Shown piece by piece: positions 1 to 10,029 of a stretch of 64,000 bases of DNA. Within the stretch, counting starts at the first letter, position 1. Each line of letters starts with the position of its first letter. The stretch comes from Gaeumannomyces sp. JS-464 (lineage: Eukaryota > Ascomycota > Sordariomycetes > Magnaporthales > Magnaporthaceae). The stretch lies in assembly GCA_002197995.1 (NCBI GenBank), contig NGZR01000001.1, positions 10,168,001-10,232,000 of the forward strand, written 5' to 3'. The notes beneath the pieces are model-generated. The model saw nothing but the letters and a program-made list of their open reading frames with translations, had not been told where the DNA came from and did not search any database. A program made the position numbers and the translations under genes.

Positions 1-66
1 CATGGGGCCTGGCGCTGCGTTTTTGGGGCGAAAGCGGCTGGTCGGCGCTGTTTCAGAGGGGACCGC

Positions 67-603
67 CTAGTCTTGGCTGCCCTTGACGAGAAGATAGACG
101 TAGTCAACCCTGAGCGGGGTGAGCTTCTTGTAGGGCCCATTTAGGCACATCAGGAGCCCACCGAATGAAATGTAGGCCTTGCTGTAGGTTCGCAGGCCAG
201 TCAGCACAAGACCAGGCGCAAACCTTGGGCCCATTCCCGAAGCAACTCACATCTGCTCTCCGTTCTTCGAGTCCTCGAACCTGTAGACCTTGCCGTAGCA
301 GACGTAGTCGAAGTTGTCGGCGAGGGTGGGCGGCCCGCCGAGCTTGGAGGCGTCGCGCCAGCCCTTCTCCTCGTCCTTGGAGCCGTCGAGGGCGAGCGAG
401 GTGGCCAGGACGACGCGGAAGCCGTCGCCCTCGGACATGGGGAACAGCTCCGTGTTGATGTCGAGCGTCATGTCCATCGGGTCGGCGCTGCTCGAGTCCG
501 ACGTGGCCGTGATGCGCGCGACGCGGTCGTACTTGACCTGGTCGACGTGCGTCACCTTGAACACGCCCTCGAAGAGCTGCGCGTCGCCTGTTGAGACGGC
601 CAT
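67..603 (-). CDS. RPB8: RNA polymerases I/II/III subunit RPABC3 (Rpb8), two exons
   Basis: Shared small subunit of the three nuclear RNA polymerases, an OB-fold protein in the polymerase core. The start at 603 opens with a short N-terminus followed by the family pattern FEGVFKVTHVDQVKYDRVAR, then LDINTELFP and DNFDYVCYGKVYRFE. After codon 117 a 69-nt intron (182-250; donor GTGAGT, acceptor CAG on the minus strand) is removed. Exon 2 supplies YISFGGLLMCLNG and the C-terminal LRVDYVYLLVKG, both diagnostic of Rpb8. The spliced frame is 468 nt, giving 155 residues against about 146 in yeast. The stop is at 67-69. It reads without any frame correction, unlike many neighbours, and it diverges from ELP4. 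Confidence 0.96.
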
Positions 604-981
604 TGTGGGATTTGCGTCGCGTCGTCTGCTTTGGGGTGCTGCGGAGGGTTTGGGAGCGCGGCCTTGTGGTGGTGGCTTTCCTGGGCGAATAGGGCGGCCA
701 GCTCGAGGTTGTCGCGTCGAACAATTTTTTTTTTTTTTCGAGCTGCATCCATTCCATTAACTCCGTTCCTGGCTGGGATGACCTCAGAGGAATTCAGCGG
801 GGCGGCAGGCACTGAACGGCACGTGACTCCACTGCCCCTCAGAGCCCGTCGCGCTGAGGGGTTCCCTAAACTGGAATCTTCAGCACTGTGTGTGTATCCC
901 ATCTATATCGGAGTCGTCACCCTCGTCGGCATGGAACATACAAAGAAATCCTAGATCTTGGGTCAGCTTCGGCGATCGAGA
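604..981. promoter_or_regulatory. Shared divergent promoter of RPB8 and ELP4
   Basis: The 378 nt between the RPB8 start (603, minus) and the ELP4 start (982, plus) must hold both promoters and both 5' UTRs. Visible elements are a T14 tract at 725-738 (an A-tract on the RPB8 side, often nucleosome-excluding in fungi) and a palindromic CACGTG E-box at 820-825 near the middle. No convincing TATA box is seen. A regulatory role for these elements is inference. Confidence 0.45.
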
Positions 982-2233
982 ATGTCTTTCAGAAAGCGCA
1001 ACGCGGTCATAACCGCCACCCCAAATGCCGCTCCGGGCGCTGCAGCATCTGCGAGACAACCGGCGCAAGCACAGGCTCAGCAGAAGCCCCGCAGCAGCAA
1101 CAGCTGGCCCCTGGCCTGCGCCCGTCGCCTCTCGACGGCCGCCTCACCACGTCGACTGGGACTGCGTCGCTGGACGCCCTTCTGGCCGGACATGCCGGTA
1201 TGCCCATGGGATCCTCGGTTTTGGTCGAGGAGCAAGGCACCACCGACTTCGCGGGCGCGCTGCTTCGCTACTACGCTGCCGAGGGCCTTGTCCAGGGGCA
1301 CCATGTGCACGTCCTTGGCTTTCCCGAGGCCTGGAAGTTCGAGCTCCCAGGTCTGGCCTCGACCAAGTCCGCATCCAGGTTCGGCTCGTCTTCTGAGGGC
1401 AAGCCTCTTGGACCAGCGGCTCCAGCTGCCGAAGACAGGATGAAGATCGCATGGCGCTACGAGGCCCTGGGTAACAGCAGAAACCAGAGTCTCCCGGTGA
1501 GGGAGAGGGACGCGGGCTCGGCCGCTCCATTTTGTCATTCGTACGATCTCACTAAAAGGCTGGCCCCGTCCGCCATCAAGGGGCAGTTCCATGCCGTGCC
1601 ATCCAGCCATATGGGCTTGTTGCTATCGCTTGACCAGAACCAGGTGTCGTCCGCCACTGCCTCGCCGTTCAAGTCCTTCCTTAAGCATCTCCAAGACAAG
1701 CTGGCTTCCTCCCCATCAGGCTCCATCCATCGCGTTGTCGTGCCGAGCCTGCTCTCACCCTCGCTCTACGCCGGCAGCGCCTGCGACCCAACCGAGGTTC
1801 TGCAGTTCCTGCACTCTCTCCGCGGCCTGCTGCGACTGTACCCCCGGCGGCTGACGGCGCTGCTGAGCCTGCCCGTTTCTCTCCATCCCGCGGCTCTGGC
1901 CTGACGCGCTGGATGGAGCTCTTGTGCGATGGCGTTATCGAGCTCGTGCCCCTGCCAGCCACCATCGGTGCCGGACCTCCACCAGCGGCCAGCGGCAAGG
2001 ACTCCAAGGACGCAGACAAGGTGCAGGGCATGGTCAGGGTCTACACCTTGCCCGTTTACCACGAGAAAGGCGGCGGCGGTGCCGAGGGAAACTACTTCCG
2101 CGACAACCTGTCCTTCAGCCTCAGCAGCTCACGGGGCCTCGTCATCCAGCCCTACAGCCTCCCGCCCATGGAGGATGACGAGCAGAAGGAAAAGTCCCCA
2201 GCCAGCACAGTCAAAGACGGGTTTGACTTTTGA
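982..2233 (+). CDS. ELP4: Elongator complex subunit Elp4 (PAXNEB), two 1-nt frame breaks
   Basis: Elp4 is a RecA-fold subunit of the Elp4-5-6 ring of Elongator, which modifies wobble uridines of tRNAs. The start at 982 gives MSFRKRNAV, the typical fungal Elp4 N-terminus. The conserved body follows: LRPSPLDGRLTTSTGTASLD, GTTDFAGALLRYYAAEGLVQ, KIAWRYEAL and FCHSYDLTKRL. The end is LTRWMELLCDGVIELVPLP and NYFRDNLSFSL before the stop at 2231-2233. The frame must change twice. Restoring one C in the run at 1087-1090 joins the N-terminus to PPQQQQLAPGLRPSP, and restoring one C at about 1887-1889 joins the middle to RGSGLTRWMEL. Both are single-base losses in C runs, so I read this as one gene with sequencing indels rather than a pseudogene. 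Confidence 0.93.
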
Positions 2234-2266
2234 GTTGGGGAGCATAGCGTGCGTCCATCCTGACTC

Positions 2267-2298
2267 ACCTACCTACCTACCTAGGTACCTACCTAGGT
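2267..2298. repeat. ACCT/AGGT palindromic microsatellite
   Basis: Four ACCT units, one AGGT, two ACCT, one AGGT. Because ACCT and AGGT are reverse complements, the tract contains two ACCTAGGT palindromes and can fold on itself. It starts 34 nt after the ELP4 stop, so it probably lies in the ELP4 3' UTR. Confidence 0.85.
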
Positions 2299-2788
2299 AT
2301 GTGTGGGCCTCGGAAGCTGCTGGATGAAGCAGCACAGCATCACTCCAGGCTGCATTTACAGGGCGCACCCGCTGGAAAAGACGCCGGTGGGGCATTCCTT
2401 CACCGCCTTGATGGCTCATGGCAGTAAAATATTTGCCCATAACTTCTAGGCCATCACCAATTCGCAAGCATTTTTCTTCCTCCCCAACAGAAAGAAGCCT
2501 GACTCCTCGCAAGTCGGTTTCGACCACCACCCCAATGCTAAAGCTTTACGGTGAGAATTTCTTCTTTCTATCCGATCCACAAAGTTCCAGAGGTCAAGAT
2601 GATTACGCAAAAAGTTTTATAATCTGTCAATCCACAGACAAATATTGGATGTTGAAAAAAAACTCAAAGAGACTTTATGATTTTGTTCCTCTGGACCCAT
2701 TGTCGTCGCAAACCACCTCCAGACGCAGCCCAGCCCAGCCCGATGAAGGCCTTGCTGACCGTGGGACCTGCAGAACTCGGTTGAAGAA

Positions 2789-3742
2789 ATGGCGACGCCT
2801 CCGCCCCCGAGAAAAAGACGATCCGCATCTCGCAGGTGGCGGGGCGGTACCTGATCTTCGACCTGGCCGACGTGATGCACCTGCGCCGTGCCCACGGCAT
2901 GTGCTCCGTCCTCGTCGGCACCAACCCCCAGGCCCCCAACCAGAACATCTTCTCGGCCCTGCCGCTCGAGCTGCTGCCCGAGGAGGCGGCCCTGCTGGTC
3001 AGCCGCGGCGACGCCTACCTCGCCGACGACCCCTGCGCCCACCTCGAGGCCCTGACCGGGTCCGAGGGCGAGCGGCGCCGCGCCTTGTACGCCGAAGCTC
3101 ACCGCGGCCAGCGCGTCGAGGTCCGCGCGAGCATCGAGGAGGCCTCGGCTGCCCGCTCGCGCGCCGCCAAGGTGGCCAGGGAGGCGCGTGCGTTGGCGGC
3201 GGGCAAGAAGAAGGGTGAGAAAAGGCCAGAGGAGACGGCGCCCGCGGAACCGGCCCTGGACGCTGCCGACGAACCATCCTTGTTCGCATCCCCTCGCCGG
3301 CGGCGCCCGCCCCGTCCAGCGTGCCCTCCTCGCAAGCTGCATATCGCACACGGGCGGGGTCTACCTGACCCCCTCGACCAGCGCAGGGCTTCTGCCGGCG
3401 CACTGCGGAGGAGCCCGAGGACCGGCGACGCTCCCGCTCCCCGAGGGCTGCCCGCTCTACGCGCACCTCAGCAGCCGCGGCTACTTCATGACGCCCGGGC
3501 TCCGGTTCGGCGGCAGGTACAGCGTCTACCCGGGCGACCCGTTCAGGTTCCACGCGCACTTCATCGCAAACAGCTATGGGTGGGACGAGGAGGTCGAGCT
3601 GCTGGACCTCGTCGGCACCGGTCGGCTCGCCGGCGCCGTCAAGAAGGGCCTGCTGCTCGGCGCCGAGGAGCCTGGCGAGGCGGCCGGGGAGCCCGATGGG
3701 GCCAACGTGCGCACTTTCTGCGTCGAGTGGGCTGGCATGTGA
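2789..3742 (+). CDS. SEN34: tRNA-splicing endonuclease subunit Sen34, with frame breaks
   Basis: Catalytic subunit of the heterotetrameric SEN complex that cuts pre-tRNA introns at the 3' splice site. The C-terminal nuclease fold is clear: [33 protein letters not shown], then VKKGLL and a final EWAGM. It carries the Tyr, His and Lys of the catalytic triad. The N-terminal domain reads [19 protein letters not shown] and [14 protein letters not shown], followed by a charged [12 protein letters not shown] linker. The start at 2789 (MATPPPP) requires one more C in the run at 2814-2818. A second discontinuity between about 3290 and 3350 in the Pro/Ala-rich linker needs about two bases to reach HTGGVYLTP. 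The gene is convergent with the RING ligase downstream. Confidence 0.9.
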
Positions 3743-4232
3743 ACGGCTGGGAGTGACTCCGCGCCTTGAAGTTCAGTTAAGGATTGAATGATACCCAGTA
3801 TGCTCTCAATGCCCTCTCGGCTATTTACAAGCACACATGCTACACTTTTTTGGACTATCGTGATGTTTTCGTCCACGCTCCCGGAAAACCACCACTCCGC
3901 CAGACCGGTTCCATCTCTCGTTCCGTCGTGTAGCCACACGCAAGAGTGCCTCGGCTGTTCCCAGAATGCCATTCCTGGACACTACGCCGAGATGAGATTT
4001 TATGCCCTTTCCAGCCTGCGGGACATCTAATCGTGTTTCATTCAACCCCTCGAAGACAGGTAAAAACAAGAAATCTCGGGCGTCGACCGCGTGATGGCGT
4101 GTAGAAAATACCTAAGGGGAGCAAGAAAGCGTATGGCCCGCCCATCAAGAAACGACAACAAGGAGATAGATAAATGATACACTTAGCTATATGCAAAAAA
4201 GAAAAGAAAAAAAGTAACAAACTTGGTGCGTT

Positions 4233-7200
4233 TCAGGGGACAAAGATGCGGCTGAAGCTGATGACCTCGCGGCGGCAGCAGACGCACTTGTCAAAGTTAT
4301 TCATGGCGAGCGAGACCCTGCAGTCGTCGCACAGGCTGAGGCAGCGGCACGGCCATACGATGATGGTGCGCGACGCGCTGTGGCAGACGACGCACTGCGG
4401 GCCCTCGGGGCCCATGCCGGCCGCCCCCGTCGCCCACGACGACGACGGCGACCCCTCGCCGGCGGCCTGCGCCCGCCTCGAGAGCAGGATCTGCTCGAGC
4501 AGCTGCGCCTCCTCGTCCGGCGACATCTTATGGCCCCGCCGGGGTTGGGGGTGGTGAGGCTGCTGGTGCCGGGCCCGTCCGGCGAGGTCGACGGCGCTGC
4601 TAGCACCCGCGGGCATCAACACTCGCGCGCGCTGCTGCGCCGACAGCCTGGCGAACCGGCTCCGCGTCATGATGCCGTCGGAGCCCAGGTGCGCGGCCAG
4701 CGCGAGCGCCTCGTCGCGCTCCTCGGGCGACTGGGGGTGCAGCAGCCGCGCCAGGTCCGCCATGGCCATGGGACTGTCCACCATCGGCGTCGACTCGCGT
4801 GTCGCAAACGGCGACCGCCGCGTCGGCGTGCGCTGGCCGTCGTCTTCGTCTTCCCAGTCTTGTTCGTTGTCGTCCGAGTCCCAGCGGCCAACCTCGCTCC
4901 GGGGGTCCGTCTCGGTGGTGGAGACGACGCTCGTGGCGTCAAAATCCGGGTCGTCGTGGTCGGATGGCGGGCGATAGTCTCCGCTCCTGTCGACCTCCCC
5001 CCACCAGCCACCCTGCAGCCACCACTTGTATAGGATGCCGGACGTATCCTTCTCTTCGGGGAACTGCTTCGTGACGATTTCCTCCAGGTCCACGCCCGAT
5101 TTCCACGGCACGTAAGCTCTGGTGTCCTGGCCTCGCATCCACTCGCCGACGATACGACCCCGCGCGTCCCGCACGCCGTCGACCTTGGTTCCCACGGTGG
5201 GATCCGTGGCGTCAATGGTCTCCATGTCGATGATCTCGGGCGCACCTCTCGGTTTGGGCTCCTGCGCCAGATACCGGAGGAAACGAGGCGGTTCGCGACG
5301 CCAAGCCATGCCAGGAGCTTGCATGCCGCCATGGCCACGACCCTGAGCATCAGCCGGTTGATGTGCATGAGGTACTCGAGCGCAAGCAGCCACCTGCCGC
5401 TGCGCTCGTGGGCCCCAACGCCGTCCCGCATCGGCCGCACGCGCTCGCTGCCGCGCGTTTTGGCCACCTTCTGTGCCGCCCGCTCCCTAGCATAGCCCGT
5501 GATTGCATACCCGCCAGCGCCATCCGTCCCGCCCGTCTGGGCCTGGACGACCGGAACCAGACCGATGGCGCCGTTAGAGTCGTAGCGCGAATTAGGTAGC
5601 CATTGCATGCGTAGGCTGCTCGATCTCACGTAGCCTCTCGTCCTCGAGCCACGTATAGCGCTTGAGATTTACACGCCGGTCCTCGTTCAAGTATACGGCT
5701 TCGCTGGCCATCGAGATGGCAGCGAACCCAGCCCGCAAGAGCGCTGTGTAGAAGTCCATCTCCATCGTGATCCGGATGTCCGAGAGCGAGATGTTTGCCT
5801 GCATGTTGTCGTGCGCGCGCCTGAGGCGGGCCCCCAGCGTCGAGAGATCCTCTCCCTCGTTATCGGGCGAGGTTCCCACCTCGGGAGGCGAGAGCTGACA
5901 GGAGGAGCGCAAGCGAGTATATAGAGCAGCACGTCAACATGCCGAAAAGGACCAGCAGGTGAGGAATGTACCCGATGATGCAGACAGTGGGAAACCTCAA
6001 CAGGCCCTGTCGAGCAGGGTCGTCTAGCGAGAAGGTAAAGCCACTCCAGATTATGGAGCCCATGAAGCAGGCGGCGTAGAATCCGGTGCTGACCAGGCGG
6101 AACCTTGACTGCAGGTTGAAGACTGCGAGGATGTGGCTGGTGACGTGCCCATGGCAGAGAGAAAGGCGACCAGCAGCACCTCGGGCGGTGTGTTGGCCCT
6201 TTTCATGATCATGGATCTGGTGATGGCAATGTTTGCGCCGGTGGAAGCAGACCCCACAGACGCTGCGGCCTTCGCGGCACCTGCCGCTGTAGAAGCCGAC
6301 GAGGTGGTAAATAGGCCCCAGCCCAGCTGGTTGCTGATGGCGGCATCAGCCTCGGCGAAGGCAAGCGAATGCTCGAAGAGGGTCATGCCCGTCTCGGCGG
6401 CGAGCGGCCTCCCCTGGACAGCACACGAGATGGTCTCGAGGAACTGGCTCAGGCAGAAGCTCCCAAAGAGCGGCCACAGGAGAGACAATGAGCCTCGCAG
6501 ATCGGATGGTGGCTGCTCTGTGCCCTCGCTGGGTGATACCGGGGGCGGTATCATGTGGACGGCGAGGCACGAATCCACGTCAGAGGCGCCAAGCAGCAGG
6601 CTCGAGCTCAGGCCATGCAGGAACCCGTTTGCGTGCGAGAACATGAGGTCGGAGCTCTTGCTGGCATTGCCCCATCGCAGCTCGGCAAAGTCGGGCGAGG
6701 TCTGACATTGTATGGACTGTATCAGGCTCTGGGCCTGGAATGTGAAGAGGATGATGGGGACGATGCGGAGGGCCAGGCGGACGGGCCACCGGAGGCGCAG
6801 GCGTCGTCGGTGGCGGCAAAGATGTGTGTGCGGTTGAGGACGACGGCCATGGCGATGCAGCAGAGGGCCCACTTGCTGGTGGCGTAGCTGAAGACGCTAC
6901 CGAAGCTCCGTGCGCTCTCGAAGGAGAAGCGCGAGGCCGCGGCATCCTGGGCCGCGGCGATGGACTGGGCGGCCGGGGGCGGGACGGCGGTGGCGACGAA
7001 GGACCGGGCGGCGGCGACGGGGTCGGTGGTGGCGGCGAAGACAATGGTCGAGTCCGCAGTCGCGTCGGGCATGTGGCGTTGTCCGAAGCCGTCGACGGCG
7101 TCGGGGAAGGAGAAGACGGAGCCGAGGCGGCCGAGCTTCATGACCATCCTGGGGCCGGCCAGGACGAGGTCCTCGATGGACGGGGCGAGCTTGGTCATGT

Positions 7201-7306
7201 TGAGGTACGGCATGTGCTGGACGGTCCATGTGGTGAAGTTGAACCAGACGCTGGCGTTGTCGTGCGGAGACAGCGCCGTTCCTGCCGCCACGCTTGGCTC
7301 CGCCAT
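4233..7306 (-). CDS. Polytopic membrane RING-type E3 ubiquitin ligase (Asi1/Asi3-like), many frame breaks
   Basis: Predicted membrane ubiquitin ligase of the Asi type, whose yeast members act at the inner nuclear membrane in protein quality control. The start at 7306 gives MAEPSVAAGTALSPHDNAS. Several hydrophobic segments follow: WALCCIAMAVVL, LALRIVPIILFTFQAQ, LWPLFGSFCLSQFLE, FYAACFMGSIIWSGFTF, IIGYIPHLLVLFGMLTC and LMLRVVAMAACKLLAWL. An acidic Asp/Glu-rich region precedes the C-terminal RING: CVVC, WPCRCLSLCDDC and CVCC, ending IFVP. The usual zinc-binding His is Cys here (PCRC). The coding path changes frame at about 6800, 6130, 5895, 5620 and 5300, each by a small indel. About 1,000 residues in total. 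Assignment to Asi is by architecture and RING type; the exact orthologue is not certain. Confidence 0.8.
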
Positions 7307-8227
7307 GACGAAGAGCGGCCAGGCGATTTGACGGTGAATAACGCAGGCGGCGTCGAGGCCCTCGTGAGGAAGCCTGCTGAGGAATGATGGGAATCGGTGG
7401 TGGCGGGATGGAAAGGAAGAAGCAGGGAAGGACCTCGGCCTAAGACGGGATGGCACGATGCATCTTCGTTTACGCGATGGGACGAGCCGACGCTTCCGGC
7501 GTGTGCTTTTTGGCTTTTGGACTTTAGAAAGCTTTCTTTGCTTTTCTTTTCCGGGGGCTGCTGTGTTGGTGCGAGGCGGTGCGAGTCTGTCCAAGCCGTG
7601 CACCCGCGGTGCACAGAGCGAGGAAGGCGGGCGGACTCGATGAAAAGAAGATGCGAGGTTGGAGCCGAAGAAGGCGCCCTTTGTTCGTGGCTGGATTGTC
7701 TGCCCGCGGCTGGGCTACCTGGGCTCATCCACATGCGCTTCGCGTGACGTCTTCAGCCCGTAGCGTGAGCACAGTGGAGATTCTGCACTGGGCAACAGCG
7801 GAGCGCTGCACTGCTGTGGGGTAAAGTTTGACTGGCACAGCGGGGAGCCCACTAGAACTTGGCATGATGCCACCCTCGCACCCAACCTTCGGTTCATCCC
7901 GACGCTCTTGCTGATGCTCGGTATTTCCAGGACACTTCGTGAGGGCGGTGTCTGATCACGATGTTGGTTTCTGTTTTATTTGACTTTTGTTTCTTTTCCT
8001 GCCGGTGCTCAAGTAACGTGGCTGTCTGTGCTCTTCAATCCATAGTAAACCCTTGATTCCCCACACAGCAGGCAGGCGTTGGCGAGACTCGCACAAAATG
8101 GATGGAATCCAGTCTAGAGGGGAAGGAAGGCCAATGGATAAGTGTCTCGGCCAGCGCCCTCTAACTGGGTACAAGATGGAGCAGCGCAAACCTATCAGCC
8201 ATATCTTGATCCATGGTCGACGTGACC
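7307..8227. other. Intergenic, upstream of the RING ligase and downstream of CCA transferase
   Basis: About 920 nt that should contain the 5' region of the RING ligase and the 3' region of the CCA transferase. The open frames here are short and show no recognisable protein motif. No RNA gene was recognised. Confidence 0.5.
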
Positions 8228-10029
8228 CTATCGGGCATTTCTAGCTCTTGGCTTGGCCACACCAACGATACCTAGCTCGTCGGCCCGTTTTCTAACCTCC
8301 TCGATAGCACCCGTCGTATCTGTCACGCCGGGTTTCGCAGCTGCCAGGCCATGCACACATCCATCGCCGGCGTCATCCACTTGCCTGGCTTGACCCCCAA
8401 TGCCTTGGATAGCATTTTCCCGTCCACCAGGCGCTTGAGCGACGGTGCCTCCAGCACGTCCAGCTCATCCAGATGGTCGAGGAACTTTTGCCAGCCGGCT
8501 AGTGCCTCGTCTCGAGCTGCAGGATTCCCGAGGGTTTGGTTAGCCTCAGGCACTTTCCTTTCTACTTTGCAAGACACAAGCTGGGTGTTGAAGACACTGT
8601 CCCTCCTACATTTTGCCGAGTCGCCCGCATCCGAGCGTTGCATGACCTCGAGCAACGTGACCCCAAGGACCTGCAGCCTCCAGTTGCCCGTCCGTGTGTC
8701 CCACGCGCGGACCGCCATGCCCATGCGGTCTCGCTCGCCCGCCCGCGCCTCACCCGTGCACACGGCCCGCTTGAGGCCCTCGATTTCGGCACGGTTGCGG
8801 TGCATAGCCGTGACTATGTCGCACAGCTTGTTGCCCGCCCTGATCCCTTCGCGTGCCGCGAGCGTTGCCAAGGGCAGCGTGTGCGTGCCCTTGGTCGGGA
8901 CCTCGGCCGCCGCCTCCGGCAGGGCCTCCCAGGGGAGCAGGGCGGCGATCGTCCAGCCGAAGGCGGCGTCCTCTTCGGTGCGCACGAGAACGTTGTAGAT
9001 GGAGCCGGGCGTCCGGTTGCCAGCCAGGTGGTCCATGCACTCGTAGGCCGCCGCCCAGCGGGACAGGTCCGGCGTCGGCACACCCTCCTGCTGGCGCGTC
9101 GGGTCGGTGAAGACGGCGTTGTAGAGGCCAAGGCGCTCGATCAGGCGTAGCGAGTCGCGCGGGTGCTTGCCCTTGAGCATCTTGTCGACCTCGATGCCAA
9201 CGCGCTCGCGGCTAATCTTGAGCTTCAGAGCCTCGAGCACGCGGGTGTTGCTCATGGTCTCCTCGGCGACGGGGTCGATGGAGAAGCGCAGGCGGCTGGC
9301 GAAGCCACGAGGCGCAGGACGCGCACGGGTCGTCTGTGAAGGTCTGCAGCGGCTCCAGCGGTGTGCGGATCAGCTTGCGGTCCAGGTCGGGCATGCCGCC
9401 AACAAAGTCCTCGACCTCGCCCGTGTTGAGGTTGTAGAACAGCGCGTTGACGGTGGCATACTCCTCCTCGCGGTCCCAAACTCCATCTGCGGGTTGCGGC
9501 TGTCCTGCGCATACGTTCCTTGCGCAGGTTGACAAAGTCGACCTCGATGCCAAACATGCGAGTGGCCACGGTTCGAGGTGCTTGGACTTGTCCGGGTTGG
9601 CGGCGACCTTGTGCAGGTTGCCAATGTGCGCCAGGCGTGATGCCGTGGCGCTCGACGTTAGCTGGGTCGGCGCAGAACTCGACCAGCTGGCCGTGAAGGC
9701 TTCGCCCGTCATCGAGTTGATGCGACGTCGATGTCATGGCTCTCAGTGCCAGCAGCTTTGTCCCGGACCCAGCCGCCCGCCCAGCGGAGCACTACGGGCT
9801 CCGGCTCAACTGCCTCAGCAGCGCCGGCGGCGGCTTTGGCCTTGGCCCCGCCATCGATGCGCCTCGCGACGTCCAGCAGCAGGCCTTTGAACTGCTTCTC
9901 GCGCGGGTTGAGCGTGATGGCGCCCATACTGCGCTTCGGCGACGGACCGTCTGATATCAGATCCAACTTTCGTTTCATGCGGGGAGCAAACTTAAGCGTT
10001 CTTGTCCAGCGACCAAGGCTGCGAAACAT
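8228..10029 (-). CDS. CCA1: CCA-adding tRNA nucleotidyltransferase, at least six frame breaks
   Basis: Adds or repairs the 3' CCA of cytosolic and mitochondrial tRNAs. From the start at 10029 the N-terminus MFRSLGRWTRTLKFAPRMKR is basic, hydroxylated and nearly free of acidic residues, like a mitochondrial presequence. A second Met at residue 18 could give a non-mitochondrial form. The class II signature follows: RWAGGWVRDK and SHDIDVA, with the metal-binding Asp pair. Next come VATRMFGIEVDFVNLRKE, EEEYATVNALFYNL, EVEDFVGGMPDLDRKLIRTP and TFTDDP, then a long helical C-terminal half. One inserted G near 8315 converts RNPA-stop into RNPGVTDTT and extends the protein to AIEEVRKRADELGIVGVAKP with a stop at 8228-8230. 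The breaks cluster between about 9250 and 9730. No intron is needed. Confidence 0.92.

Noticed and set aside
104..757. 217-codon minus-strand frame over RPB8
   Set aside because: It is a shadow of the RPB8 exons and intron in another frame; the spliced RPB8 model explains the region completely.
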